A stretch of 64,000 bases of DNA from Fodinibius sp034521915 (GCF_034521915.1 NZ_JAXHLU010000011.1:1-64000); one strand, 5' to 3'. Shown: positions 37,403 to 47,204, counted from the stretch's first letter. The notes: a model not told the origin generated them from the letters alone. Numbers and translations: made by a program.

Positions 37403-38095
37403 ATGAAAAAGACCCAAACTGATCCCAATATTCCCATTATTTATGAAGATGAACATCTGCTCCTCATTGATAAACCGGCTGGCCTGCTTTCCCAGGAAGA
37501 TCATACCGGTGATGCGGATGTATTAACGCTGTGCAAGCAATATCTAAATAGATCACAAAACAATAATGCTTTCTTGGGATTAATTCATCGCCTCGATCGT
37601 CCGGTAAGTGGACTCATGCTTCTGGCAAAAAACCGGAACGCTGCAGAGAATCTATCAAAACAGATTCGTGATCGCACCATACAAAAAACATACTGGGCGG
37701 TAACTTCAGGATCTCCACCCCGAAATGGAGTGCTGACACATCGCCTTCATAAAGACAGGGACACCAATATTGTTGAAGTTGTAACCGACAATCAGCAAAA
37801 GGGGAAACAAGCTGAACTTTCTTTTGCGAAGCTCGAAGAATCAGATGATCTGCATCTACTTTCTGTTCACCTGCAAACGGGGCGTCCCCATCAAATTCGC
37901 GTGCAACTCTCGCATGAAGGGTATCCGATTTGGGGCGATTATAAATATGGACAGGACCAACCCGACGGTCGAAAAATGGCTTTACGAGCTGTAGAAATTG
38001 TCTTTAAACATCCACAAACAAGCCAACACGTACATTTTGAATTGGCCACTCCAAGTGAACATCCCTGGTCGCAATTTTCCATCGCCCATCAATAG
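37403..38095 (+). CDS. RluA-family pseudouridine synthase
   Basis: Isomerises uridine in rRNA or tRNA. The catalytic motif HRLDRPVSGLMLLAKN (Asp of HRLDR) and the RluA signature around GRPHQIRVQLSHEGYPIWGDYKYG are present. There is no S4 domain, so the 230-aa protein is the short RluA/TruC type. The exact target site cannot be told. The methyltransferase gene begins 4 bp after its stop, so the two are probably one transcript. Confidence 0.88.
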   Translation: MKKTQTDPNIPIIYEDEHLLLIDKPAGLLSQEDHTGDADVLTLCKQYLNRSQNNNAFLGLIHRLDRPVSGLMLLAKNRNAAENLSKQIRDRTIQKTYWAVTSGSPPRNGVLTHRLHKDRDTNIVEVVTDNQQKGKQAELSFAKLEESDDLHLLSVHLQTGRPHQIRVQLSHEGYPIWGDYKYGQDQPDGRKMALRAVEIVFKHPQTSQHVHFELATPSEHPWSQFSIAHQ

Positions 38096-38098
38096 CCT

Positions 38099-38977
38099 AT
38101 GAAACCTGATCAGCTGAGTAAAACGGCCGCTTTTATCGCAATAAAATTATATGGATTAACCCGTATTCCGGCATTTCAATCACTTTTTGATGATTCAGTA
38201 ATCAACTTTTACGACCGTGTTGTCAGAAACTTACCTTTTCCGCTAAATCAATATCATTATTGGCTCAAATATAGTTGGGTCCGAAGATTATATATCTGGT
38301 CAGAAGAACTTCTTTTGCCGGGTGATCTGCTACATATTATCGCCCGTAAATACTACATCAGGCAACTTATAAATGAGTTAAAAGATGATGAATATAACCA
38401 AATAGTTGTTCTCGGTGCGGGTTTTGATGATCTGGCTTTCACCTATTCACAAAAGGGATTTTCTTGCTATGAATTTGACGTCCCCCATATGGCTAAATAC
38501 AAGCAACAGTTTTTAAATAGATATTATCCGGACAGCAAGCATCCCGATATAATTGATGTTCACCTAACTGACAATCAACAGAAATTACCATTTAGCTCCG
38601 ATTCTACAATCAATCGAGATAATAAAACCATCGTCATTGCTGAAGGTTTTTTCGATTATCTGCATCCAGATCTCGTGGGGAATATTCTTAATCAACTGCA
38701 GCACTTTTTTTCTGATGGTCCCGCCCTTATTAGCACACATTTTGCCCTGGACGAGCTACCGATCCATCACCGGTGGTCATTTAAAACCGGTGTTAAAACG
38801 GTGGGAGAAGAACTTAAGCTTCATCATGATATCAATGAATTTGGTAAACTGCTCACGAAAAATGGATTCATTATAAAAAAGCAATTTGATCATCTCACCA
38901 TGGCTTCGAAGCTACAAGAAAAAATTAAGACAAGTCTTCCCATGCTGAATGGATTCTATTTGTTAATGAGTAAATAG
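38099..38977 (+). CDS. Class I SAM-dependent methyltransferase, LCM/TIGR00027-like
   Basis: A Rossmann methyltransferase of the leucine-carboxyl-methyltransferase/polyketide-O-methyltransferase type. The SAM loop is QIVVLGAGFDDLAFTYSQKGFSCYEFDVPHMAKYKQQFL, followed by FDYLHPDLVGNIL. N-terminal about 95 residues form a helical lid. 292 aa. The substrate cannot be read from the sequence. Placed 4 bp after the pseudouridine synthase gene. Possible RNA or small-molecule target is only inference. Confidence 0.75.
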   Translation: MKPDQLSKTAAFIAIKLYGLTRIPAFQSLFDDSVINFYDRVVRNLPFPLNQYHYWLKYSWVRRLYIWSEELLLPGDLLHIIARKYYIRQLINELKDDEYNQIVVLGAGFDDLAFTYSQKGFSCYEFDVPHMAKYKQQFLNRYYPDSKHPDIIDVHLTDNQQKLPFSSDSTINRDNKTIVIAEGFFDYLHPDLVGNILNQLQHFFSDGPALISTHFALDELPIHHRWSFKTGVKTVGEELKLHHDINEFGKLLTKNGFIIKKQFDHLTMASKLQEKIKTSLPMLNGFYLLMSK

Positions 38978-39104
38978 ATTGCTTTTTTCTATTTTTTTAG
39001 ATGTAAAATCTGATTAGAATTGGAACACAACATTTACCCACTATGTTAATAAGATAAATTATAAGCAACTCGATTATATACCTGCCAGATGAACACTAAA
39101 TATT

Positions 39105-39992
39105 ATGGATCGTAAATTAACAAAATCAGAAGCACTGGAGCTTTTAACGCCCGTAGTTGACAATGAAGTTAGTGCTGAAGAGCGCGATGCATTTCTGGAA
39201 TACATTGCTGATGACAAGAATTTAAAGCAAGAATATGAGTCAATGAAACGGGTTAAGGCACTAATGGCGGACCGATGTCCCTGTGCAAAAGCTCCGGAAT
39301 CGTTAAAAGATTTTCTCTCATCCTATTGCTCCTCTACTTCCGTCGATGAAATTTCCCGCAAAAATTCTGTAACCCAGCAAGAGCAAACAGAACCTTCTGT
39401 TTCTTCTGCTCAGCAATCAAACTGGTGGTATTATGCTGCAGCTGCTGTCGTTGTGTTCACAATTTCTGTTTGGAGCTTTTTGAACTACGGAAGCTCGGCA
39501 GTTGAAAACCCTACATATAATATTGAGGAGTATGCCTACCAACATTTTATGAAACACGGTGGCAAGCTGGTTCCTCCAACCATCTCCACCGCCAGCCTGG
39601 GATCAGCTGAAATTGAATTAGCACAAAATTATAACATGTCTATGACTATCCCGGAATTGGATAAGGCTGAATTTAAAGGGGTAGTCTATGAGGAGTTTGT
39701 CCCTGATTTTAAAGCACCAATGCTGGAATATTACGTACCCGGCGAAGACCAGTTTATTTATATTTTTGCTTTTAACATCGATGAAATAGAGCAATTTGGC
39801 CAGCTGGTACGTAATCAAGAGGCTGTAAAGACCTGTACTAAATCACGGGATTTTCATATCCGAAATGTAAATGGAAAGCATGTTGTCTCCTGGAAATGGA
39901 ATAATATCTGGTATGCTGCAATATCTAATCACGACGGTAATACGCTGGCTTCTCTTGTAAAACCATTGGCATACGAACCTTCTAAGGATTAA
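39105..39992 (+). CDS. Putative anti-sigma factor-like membrane protein
   Basis: A single-pass protein of 295 aa. The N-terminal part (LTKSEALELLTPVVDNEVSAEERDAFLEYIADDKNLKQEYESMKRVKALMADRCPCAKAPESLKDFL) resembles an RsrA/RseA-type anti-sigma domain with cysteines C-x-C and a later Cys. A membrane helix follows (about 108-126), then an extracytoplasmic domain of about 165 residues with no known fold. No sigma factor gene is adjacent, so the partner would be encoded elsewhere. Function is inferred from the N-terminal domain only. Confidence 0.6.
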   Translation: MDRKLTKSEALELLTPVVDNEVSAEERDAFLEYIADDKNLKQEYESMKRVKALMADRCPCAKAPESLKDFLSSYCSSTSVDEISRKNSVTQQEQTEPSVSSAQQSNWWYYAAAAVVVFTISVWSFLNYGSSAVENPTYNIEEYAYQHFMKHGGKLVPPTISTASLGSAEIELAQNYNMSMTIPELDKAEFKGVVYEEFVPDFKAPMLEYYVPGEDQFIYIFAFNIDEIEQFGQLVRNQEAVKTCTKSRDFHIRNVNGKHVVSWKWNNIWYAAISNHDGNTLASLVKPLAYEPSKD

Positions 39993-39998
39993 ACTCTT

Positions 39999-40589
39999 CT
40001 AAAAACGTAGACTTGCGGTAAGCACCGGCGCAACCTCATCATCCACAACAGCCGGAGTTATATTAATTGAAAAGTTTCTCCCGCCAGAATTGTGCTCCTT
40101 AACAGAAGCATTTAAGCTTATCATGTTGTAGATAAATCCAGCTAAAATAAGTCCTTCCCCTATTAACATTTTGGTGTCAGTAAGTGATACTTCTTCATTG
40201 TCGACACCCAATGTATTGGAAAAACGCTGACCAAAAACCTCACGGGTCCCATCCAACATCAGGATAGTTCCCACAGCCCTGGCTCCCATCCCAATTACAC
40301 CGCGAGGATAATCTTCGGCATAGAAATTTCCTGTTGAAGCCCCAGCCACAATTCCATACAGAGTAAGATAAGCCCCCGTTTTTTGGATAGTATTATTATC
40401 AAAAAGTGCAACTGCTGCTACTCCTGACCCAATAGATACTACGGTATTAGTTAAGGCAATGCTACGAGCTTTCGAAACAGTTTTTTGCTGACCGCTGACA
40501 AACGGACTATTAATGCTCACCTCACTCTGTGCGTCTGCTGAAAATGTTATCCCAAATAGTAAACAGAAAAAAAGAATTGTTTTTTGCAT
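39999..40589 (-). CDS. Hypothetical secreted/membrane protein
   Basis: Unrecognised 196-aa protein. The start at 40589 (MQKTILFFCLLFGITFSADAQ) gives a clean signal peptide with an A-D-A cleavage site; an upstream start at 40604 adds five residues. The mature part has several hydrophobic, Gly/Ala-rich stretches (VVSIGSGVAAVALF, GAYLTLYGIVAGAS, GVIGMGARAVGTILML, EGLILAGFIYNMISL), typical of proteins that sit in the membrane or form a small barrel or bundle. Convergent with the preceding gene and 24 bp past rmuC on the same strand. Confidence 0.6.
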   Translation of the reverse strand: MQKTILFFCLLFGITFSADAQSEVSINSPFVSGQQKTVSKARSIALTNTVVSIGSGVAAVALFDNNTIQKTGAYLTLYGIVAGASTGNFYAEDYPRGVIGMGARAVGTILMLDGTREVFGQRFSNTLGVDNEEVSLTDTKMLIGEGLILAGFIYNMISLNASVKEHNSGGRNFSINITPAVVDDEVAPVLTASLRF

Positions 40590-40628
40590 AAGGCGGAATA
40601 TCAAAACCTTTGCGGAAAAAGAAAATTA

Positions 40629-42011
40629 TTAATCGGATTCTTTTTCTTCTTCTACATCATCCATCCCATTAGGAGTTTCTTCCTGATCAAGCAGATTACT
40701 GGATAACTTTTTAGTATTGCTTGCGCCTAATTTTCGCAGTTTGTCAGCTTGTCCAATCAAATCGCCCCGACCGGTTTTAAGTCTATTCATTGCCTGATCA
40801 TAGCTTTCCTGCGACTGACGAATACGCATGCCAATCTCCTCGAGACTCTCTACAAAAAGCACAAACTTATCGTACAGTTTGCCACCCCGTTCAGCAATTT
40901 TTTGGGCATTTTTATTCTGATATTCCTGCTTCCATACACTATCGATTGTGGCTAGTGTAGCCAGCAGCGTAGACGGACTTACAATTACAATATTTTTGTC
41001 GAAGGCATCGTAATAGAGACTGGAATCCTGCTGAAGCGCTACCCCAAATGCCGATTCGATAGGGACAAACATCAGCACAAAATCGGGACTGTTTCCCCCA
41101 TACAGCTGTTCATAATTTTTGCTGCTAAGTCCCTTTACGTGGCTGCGCAGTGAACTCACGTGTTGTTTCAACGCCCTCTCACGTTCAGCCTCATCTTCGG
41201 CAGAACTAAATTGCTCGTATGCCTTCAGCGAAACCTTCGAATCAATCACCAGCCGTTTCTCATCCGGCAGATATACTACTACATCGGGATATAAATTGCG
41301 ACCATCCTCACTGCGATGATTTTCCTGAATTTCATACTCCCGTCCTTTTGTCAATCCCGATTTCTCAAGAATCCGCTGCAGGATTACTTCGCCCCAGCTA
41401 CCCTGCGTTTTTGAATCTCCCTTTAAAGCACGAGTCAAATCCTTGGCCTCCTGTGCCATCTGCTGATTCATCTCTTTAAGATGTTCCAGATGCTGCTTCA
41501 GCGAACTGCGTCCTTCAATATCTTCTTTATGAGTCTCCTCTACTTTCTTTTTAAACTCCTCCATCTTTTCACCGAGCGGCTTAAGCAGCTGATCCAGCTT
41601 CTCTTTATTCTGCTCGGTAAACTTCTTGGATTTTTCTTCCAAGATTTTATTTGCCAGATTCTCGAATTCATCCTTAAACCGCTCCTGGAGATTTTTCATC
41701 TCCTCCTTTTGCTCATCGAGACGTTCCTTCAAATTATCATTAACCGATTTGAGGCGGACATTCTCTTTTTCGGCTTCATTTGCCCGACTCTGTTCTTTGT
41801 GATAATTATTCTTGACTTCCGATACCTCGGCATCGAGACGTTCGTTTCGCTCCTCAAGACGCGAGATTATCTGCATCGCCTCCTCACGCTCTTTCTCCAG
41901 AGTATCCGCTTCTTCTTTGCTTAAAGCCTGACTGCTTTTGTATTTGAAGTGGGCAATAACGTAGCCAAGAATCAGGCCGACAATGATATAGATGATAGAT
42001 ATAAGTTCCAT
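40629..42011 (-). CDS. rmuC: DNA recombination protein RmuC
   Basis: Predicted nuclease that limits inversions at short inverted repeats. One N-terminal membrane helix (about 2-21), a long coiled coil (about 30-190) and the RmuC domain (TQGSWGEVILQRILEKSGLTKGREYEIQ, YPDVVVYLPDEKRLVIDSKVSLKAYEQF, FVLMFVPIESAFGVAL). The core E-x-K-like DSKV site is visible. 460 aa. The next gene downstream follows by about 40 bp on the same strand. Confidence 0.92.
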   Translation of the reverse strand: MELISIIYIIVGLILGYVIAHFKYKSSQALSKEEADTLEKEREEAMQIISRLEERNERLDAEVSEVKNNYHKEQSRANEAEKENVRLKSVNDNLKERLDEQKEEMKNLQERFKDEFENLANKILEEKSKKFTEQNKEKLDQLLKPLGEKMEEFKKKVEETHKEDIEGRSSLKQHLEHLKEMNQQMAQEAKDLTRALKGDSKTQGSWGEVILQRILEKSGLTKGREYEIQENHRSEDGRNLYPDVVVYLPDEKRLVIDSKVSLKAYEQFSSAEDEAERERALKQHVSSLRSHVKGLSSKNYEQLYGGNSPDFVLMFVPIESAFGVALQQDSSLYYDAFDKNIVIVSPSTLLATLATIDSVWKQEYQNKNAQKIAERGGKLYDKFVLFVESLEEIGMRIRQSQESYDQAMNRLKTGRGDLIGQADKLRKLGASNTKKLSSNLLDQEETPNGMDDVEEEKESD

Positions 42012-42269
42012 GAAGCTTTTTAATGTTGGAGATTCAATATTGAATGATAAATCTGGGCTGTTGTCAATATCACAGTTCTAATACCCAGATTCCAATGTAT
42101 TAAAAATTAGCGATGCAGAATGACAACATACTGGCAGTCTACCTATTGCAGTAAAAGGAGGATTTATTATTAAAGAATTTAAAGGCCGGTGCAAGGAATC
42201 TTGGATTTTGAAAAGTGTTTTTCTACCATTGAAAATCAAATCCATTTTAGTTTTTAAACCAATATAAAG

Positions 42270-42479
42270 ATGCCTCAACAAAACTGGGAATGTCCTAAAT
42301 GCGGGAATCAACATTTTGAAGTAGACGAGCTATCGGGTACGGGCGGTGGAGTATCCAAATTTTTTAACGTACAGACTAAAAAATTCACTACTGTAACTTG
42401 TTCGAGTTGCAAATATACTGAGCTTTATAAAGGTGAAACCAGCACACTATATAATGTATTAGACTTTTTCGGTAACTAA
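42270..42479 (+). CDS. Small zinc-ribbon protein
   Basis: 69 aa with four cysteines in two CxxC pairs (WECPKCGNQHF and VTCSSCKYTELYK), a zinc ribbon of the nucleic-acid-binding Zn_ribbon type (PF09855-like). In between is a Gly-rich segment ELSGTGGGVSKFFNVQTKKF. Free-standing gene with no operon partner. Binding target unknown. Confidence 0.82.
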   Translation: MPQQNWECPKCGNQHFEVDELSGTGGGVSKFFNVQTKKFTTVTCSSCKYTELYKGETSTLYNVLDFFGN

Positions 42480-42625
42480 TGTATATCTAATTAAGGTCCG
42501 GATTTTTCAATATCTATTTCCGCTCATAATTTAACAAAACAGCAACAACTCCATTTGCGAATGGATTTCACTGCATTTTGTTTATTTTAATGTGAAAGTA
42601 ATTTTAATAATAAGATATCATCTTT

Positions 42626-43285
42626 ATGGAAGTAGAAATCTGGTCCGATGTAATGTGTCCTTTTTGCTATATCGGCAAGCGGCGCTTCGAAAATGCTTTG
42701 GCGAATTTCGAATATAACAATGAGATTGACGTTACCTGGCGCAGCTTTCAGCTCAATCCCGATATGGAAACCGATCCCGATGCTAATATCAATGAGTACT
42801 TAGCGGAAGCTAAGGGATGGTCTCTCGAACAGGCGCAGCAAATGAATCAACGAGTCACCGATATGGCAGCCGATGAGGGATTGGAATACAATATGGATCA
42901 GGCTGTAGTAGCTAATTCATACGATGCCCATCGACTGGTACAATTTGCTAAAGACCGGGGAAAGGGAGATGAGATGGAGGAAGCCCTTTTTAAAGCATAC
43001 TTCACTGACGGGAAAAATATAGCCGATCATCAAACGCTCATTGCGTTGGCAGAGAGTATCGGAATTGATCCTACTGAGGCAAAAAGTATATTAGAAAGCG
43101 AGAAATATGCTAACGCTGTCAATCACGATATACAGCTGGCTCAAAATATCAATATAACAGGAGTGCCCTTTTTTCTGTTTGATCGAAAATTTGCCGTATC
43201 GGGAGCCCGTGAAACAGAAGTGTTTTTAAAAGCGCTGAAACAATCCTGGAATGCAAAGGTTGAGGGTCAGCAAAAGTCTAAGTAA
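42626..43285 (+). CDS. DsbA-family oxidoreductase (FrnE-like)
   Basis: A 219-aa thioredoxin-fold oxidoreductase. The active site is Cys-Pro-Phe-Cys in SDVMCPFCYIGKRRFENAL near residues 12-15, the helical insertion follows, and the cis-Pro region is NITGVPFFLFDRKFAVSGA. No signal peptide, so it is cytoplasmic like FrnE. The substrate is unknown. Single gene. Confidence 0.9.
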   Translation: MEVEIWSDVMCPFCYIGKRRFENALANFEYNNEIDVTWRSFQLNPDMETDPDANINEYLAEAKGWSLEQAQQMNQRVTDMAADEGLEYNMDQAVVANSYDAHRLVQFAKDRGKGDEMEEALFKAYFTDGKNIADHQTLIALAESIGIDPTEAKSILESEKYANAVNHDIQLAQNINITGVPFFLFDRKFAVSGARETEVFLKALKQSWNAKVEGQQKSK

Positions 43286-43392
43286 CAACTTTTTTATAGC
43301 ATTTAATTTTCTGTAAAAAAGACTTCCATTTGGATGCAGAATTTTTATAATTAAATACAGATACGGCTATAAAAAAATACAAAGGCAATATT

Positions 43393-44151
43393 ATGTTCTT
43401 CAGACGACTCAAAGCCTCACTGGTATATCTTCTGCTTTTAATACTCACTACTCCTGCTTTGGCGTATGAAGATCCCGATAATGAGAATCTGTCTTCCCTT
43501 ATCTCCTATCTTGAAAAGAAAGGCTTTGAAGTGCAATCACTGCTGGATGATCCCCGCTTTGAGCTATATCAAGATATCGCTGATCGATTCAGAAAATCAG
43601 CGGAGCGAAAATCACAGAGCCTGGATTCGTACAAAAGGGTGCTCAACTTTGAGGATAAAGCCCGTAAGATTGATGAATTTATGGCGAAATACTCTGACCA
43701 GCTTAAACAGGCAGAACAAGAATATGGAATTCCCTCATCTGTTATTGCTGCTATTATTGGAATAGAATCTGATTTTGGGAAAAATGTGGGCTCCTATAAT
43801 CCTTTTAATGCATATGTATCGATGTATGCCAATGAATACCGCAAGGACTTTGCCAAGGCTCAAATATTGGAACTCTTGAAATTTACGAAACGTAAAAATA
43901 TAGATGTTTTTGATTTAAAATCGAGCTATGCCGGGGCCATAACATTTGCCCAGTTTATCCCCTATTCCCTTAACAAATGGTTTGTTGGAGATGATATTTT
44001 TGACATGAATAATAACATCATGTCTGTTGGCAATTACCTGGCATATTTTAAGAAACGCACGGGAGATATCGAGACAGCCGTTTTACGATATAATCCCAGC
44101 CGGTTATATACAAAAGCTGTTATGGATTTAGCCGAACAAGCCCGATCATAA
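43393..44151 (+). CDS. MltB-type lytic murein transglycosylase
   Basis: Cleaves peptidoglycan glycan strands with 1,6-anhydro product. Signal peptide at residues 1-24 (TTPALA). The SLT/MltB catalytic core has SSVIAAIIGIESDFGKNVGSYNPFNAYVSMY with the likely catalytic Glu125, and GAITFAQFIPYSLNKWFVGDD. The 252-aa length lacks any C-terminal peptidoglycan-binding domain. Following gene is a putative matrixin protease in the same direction. Confidence 0.85.
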   Translation: MFFRRLKASLVYLLLLILTTPALAYEDPDNENLSSLISYLEKKGFEVQSLLDDPRFELYQDIADRFRKSAERKSQSLDSYKRVLNFEDKARKIDEFMAKYSDQLKQAEQEYGIPSSVIAAIIGIESDFGKNVGSYNPFNAYVSMYANEYRKDFAKAQILELLKFTKRKNIDVFDLKSSYAGAITFAQFIPYSLNKWFVGDDIFDMNNNIMSVGNYLAYFKKRTGDIETAVLRYNPSRLYTKAVMDLAEQARS

Positions 44152-44269
44152 TTTTACTGTTATCAGCTAACAGGCACAAAAATTGCTGTGAGAAGCTTAT
44201 CAATTTTTCTTTGCTCTTTCGTCTCTGTCCCATAGATACGTTTTAACTTCTGAATAAGAATTATACATA

Positions 44270-45199
44270 GTGAATTCCAAAATTTACTCGGCACTATTTG
44301 TCCTTACCGTTTTTGCGGGATGGTTAATATTTAGCAATGGCTCAACAATAAACCGTTCCGATCAAAAGGCACCTTCTCCTTGCCAGGATCCCCTCACCTA
44401 TCGACTTGGAGATATCGATTCGCGCTTTGATATCACTCAAAAAGAGCTGGCCAAAATTATGGATGAAGTGGAACAGTTATGGGAATCAGCAATAGACAAA
44501 GACCTGATCAATTTATCACAAGATGGACAGGTAGCTTTAAACCTGATTTACAGTGAAGAACAAAAAAGAACAGATGCGGAACGGCAATTTTCTGATCGGA
44601 TTACAGCAAAGGAACAACAGGTCTCAACTGTTGAACGGGAATACAAGCGGCTTTCTGATCGATACGAGAAGGCTGAAAAAGATGTTCGCCAAACACTAAA
44701 TGAATACAACAGTAAAATATCGACCTATAACCAATTAGCTAAAGAATGGGAAGGAAAAGAAGCATCATCAAAAATTATTGCCAAATTTAAAACCCTGGAA
44801 CAAGAAATTAGTACTCTTGAAGCTTCATTAAAACGGAAAAAGAAAAACCTGGAATCACTCAGAGAACGAACCAACGCCAAGACAGAAAAGCTGAATAATC
44901 TTATCAAGGAGCATAATAACCTGATTGCCGAGTATAACGATCGTTTTAGTAAGCCCAGAAAATTTGATCAGGGACGGTTTGTAAAACGTGGTGAAAATCA
45001 GGCGATAAACATTTATCAATTTGGCAATCGTGCTCAGCTTAAAACTGTTCTGGCTCATGAAGTGGGACATGCTCTGGGATTAGATCACGTCGATAATCCA
45101 AAATCCATTATGCACAACATGATGGCCAAACAGAATATGGCAAATCTTCAGCTTACAGAAGAAGATATTTCGGCTCTAAAAAAACAGTGTGATATGTAG
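44270..45199 (+). CDS. Matrixin-like zinc metalloprotease with coiled coil
   Basis: Starts at GTG (44270). N-terminal signal anchor (about 5-22), then a long charged coiled coil (about 100-225) and at the C-terminus a matrixin (M10) metal site HEVGHALGLDH with His263, Glu264, His267 and His273, followed by a Met-turn region SIMHNMM. The classical catalytic module is compressed at the C-terminus. 309 aa. It probably acts in the periplasm or outside. The GNAT gene begins 8 bp later. An unusual architecture; function beyond protease is unknown. Confidence 0.78.
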   Translation: MNSKIYSALFVLTVFAGWLIFSNGSTINRSDQKAPSPCQDPLTYRLGDIDSRFDITQKELAKIMDEVEQLWESAIDKDLINLSQDGQVALNLIYSEEQKRTDAERQFSDRITAKEQQVSTVEREYKRLSDRYEKAEKDVRQTLNEYNSKISTYNQLAKEWEGKEASSKIIAKFKTLEQEISTLEASLKRKKKNLESLRERTNAKTEKLNNLIKEHNNLIAEYNDRFSKPRKFDQGRFVKRGENQAINIYQFGNRAQLKTVLAHEVGHALGLDHVDNPKSIMHNMMAKQNMANLQLTEEDISALKKQCDM

Positions 45200-45207
45200 G
45201 CTTCAGC

Positions 45208-45720
45208 ATGAAGATTCTTCAAACCGAACGTTTAACTCTTCAACAACTTACACCAAGCGATGCCCCCTTTATCTTGGAATTATTAAACGAGCCTGCGTTC
45301 CACAAATATATTGGTGATAAAGGCATACGAAAGAAAAAAGGTGCCCTGGAGTATCTGGAAGATGGTCCCTTGGCAAGTTACAGAAATCATGGTTATGGGC
45401 TTTATTTAGTAAATATAACGGTATCCGATTGTTCAATTGGCATCTGTGGATTAAAGAAACGAGAAGTTCTCAAAATACCCGATCTTGGATACGCTTTTCT
45501 CAAAAAGTACTGGGAACAAGGATACGCCACCGAAGCCGGACGGGCTGTGCTCGACTATGCCAGGAAAGAATTGAAATTATCTCGCATAGCAGCAATTACC
45601 CATCCTGAGAATGAACAGTCGATTAAAGTGCTCACCAAACTTGGATTCCAGTTAGAAAAAACTATTAACTTGTCAGGATTTAATAGCCCAAATAAACTCT
45701 TTGAAATCGATCTTAATTAG
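45208..45720 (+). CDS. GNAT-family N-acetyltransferase (RimJ/RimL-like)
   Basis: 170-aa acetyltransferase: TERLTLQQLTPSDAPFILELLNEPAF at the N-terminus, then the acetyl-CoA loop region DLGYAFLKKYWEQGYATEAGRAVLDYARKEL and NEQSIKVLTKLGFQLEKT. The order fits the RimJ/RimL branch, which acts on protein N-termini or on small amines. Target unknown. Starts 8 bp after the matrixin-like gene. Confidence 0.85.
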   Translation: MKILQTERLTLQQLTPSDAPFILELLNEPAFHKYIGDKGIRKKKGALEYLEDGPLASYRNHGYGLYLVNITVSDCSIGICGLKKREVLKIPDLGYAFLKKYWEQGYATEAGRAVLDYARKELKLSRIAAITHPENEQSIKVLTKLGFQLEKTINLSGFNSPNKLFEIDLN

Positions 45721-45795
45721 CTTAGATCCTTTGCAGTTGTCTCACTGCATGTTACATTACTTGGGTTAACAGACTGTCAAAGAAAACTATCAGCT

Positions 45796-46143
45796 ATGGC
45801 CCAACGAAAAATAAATCCCGCTGAAGTCGTAAATCTCTATACGCCACCCAGCGACTTACCCGAAGACGCTACCCTCGCGTTGATGAAAACGAAGGATATG
45901 GAAGTCATAAGAATGGTCATCCCCAAAGAAAAAGATATCACCGAACATAGTGTTAACGGACAAATTTCTGTTCAATGTTTAGAGGGAAAAACCGAATTTG
46001 CCGTTGAGGGCGAAAAACATGTGCTTACCAGTGGCGACTGGCTATATCTCAAGCGTAACCAATCTCATTCCCTGCGAGCAATACGAGATTCAATTTTATT
46101 AGTCACCATTCTGTTTCTTAGCGACAGTTCAGAAGAAGAGTAA
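45796..46143 (+). CDS. Cupin-domain protein
   Basis: 115 aa forming a single cupin barrel: EHSVNGQISVQCLEGKTEFAVEGEKHVLTSGDWLYLKRNQSHSLRAI. The metal-binding His/Glu pattern is partial: one His at EHS and one at SHS. Cytoplasmic, with no signal. Function not predictable. Confidence 0.75.
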   Translation: MAQRKINPAEVVNLYTPPSDLPEDATLALMKTKDMEVIRMVIPKEKDITEHSVNGQISVQCLEGKTEFAVEGEKHVLTSGDWLYLKRNQSHSLRAIRDSILLVTILFLSDSSEEE

Positions 46144-46214
46144 GAAATTGCCTTTCGTCAGCTACCCGTAAATTGGTATCTTAGGCGTCATATATCTAAC
46201 CATAGACCGTAGGA

Positions 46215-47204
46215 ATGGATCCTGTTACGCACGGACTTATTGGCGCCTCCGCATCTCAATCCGTTGTATCTAAGGAACAATTACGTCCCGCCGCTATCAT
46301 CGGCCTGGTATCCGCCATGCTTGCTGATCTGGATGTTTTTATCACTGATCCGGCGGATCCCCTCCTCAATATTGAGCTTCATAGGCAATTTTCCCATTCA
46401 TTTGTATTTATTCCTGTAGGAGCTCTTATTGCCAGCGGACTTCTATGGTATTTCTTTCGCAATAAAATGTCATTCAAAAAGCTCTATGCACTCAGCTTCT
46501 TAGGCTATGCTACAGCGGGGATTACAGATACATTTACCAGTTATGGGACAAAATTATTTTGGCCATTTTTAGACAGCCGTTTCTCTTGGGATCTTATTTC
46601 GGTTTTCGATCCCCTGTTTTCAGCCGTAATCTTGGGACTGGTGATTTTTACGCATTACAAAAAGAATCCCAAAATAAGCTGGTTTGTCTGGCCATGGATT
46701 GCCCTATATCTATCTTTTGCGGTATTGCAACAGCAACGCGGTAAATCTGTGGCAAAAACCATTGCCAAGCAACAGAATCACCAAATAGAGCGCCTCGTGG
46801 TAAAACCAACACTTGGCAATCAATTGTTGTGGAGTATTCGGTATGAAGCACAAGATTCTCTTTATGCAAATGGGGTTCGCCTCGGCCTGGATGCTAAAGT
46901 GTATTCCGGAGAATCAGCTCCATTGCTAAACTGGCAACAACAGTATCAGCAATTTAAAGGCACTACTCTCTATGAGGATATTCGGCGATTTGACAAGCTT
47001 TCTGAGGGTTATTTGATACAACATCCCGATAAAAATAACATTATTGGCGATGGACGTTATGCCATGCTTCCTACGGATATGAGTCCGCTATGGGGGATTA
47101 AAGTGGATACTTCCCAGCCCGGCAAACATCTGCCCTTTAAGACCTTTCGGGAAGTGACGCCCGCAGTCAAAGATGCTTATCTTGATATGCTGCTGGGCAA
47201 GTAG
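46215..47204 (+). CDS. YdjM-type membrane-bound metal-dependent hydrolase (DUF457)
   Basis: 329 aa. N-terminal MDPVTHGLIGASASQSV and the metal motif SAMLADLDVFI, HRQFSHSF, followed by several membrane helices (about 55-75, 87-105, 125-150, 157-175) and a soluble C-terminal domain. This is the LexA-regulated YdjM-like family. No LexA box was identified upstream. Substrate unknown. Confidence 0.85.
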   Translation: MDPVTHGLIGASASQSVVSKEQLRPAAIIGLVSAMLADLDVFITDPADPLLNIELHRQFSHSFVFIPVGALIASGLLWYFFRNKMSFKKLYALSFLGYATAGITDTFTSYGTKLFWPFLDSRFSWDLISVFDPLFSAVILGLVIFTHYKKNPKISWFVWPWIALYLSFAVLQQQRGKSVAKTIAKQQNHQIERLVVKPTLGNQLLWSIRYEAQDSLYANGVRLGLDAKVYSGESAPLLNWQQQYQQFKGTTLYEDIRRFDKLSEGYLIQHPDKNNIIGDGRYAMLPTDMSPLWGIKVDTSQPGKHLPFKTFREVTPAVKDAYLDMLLGK

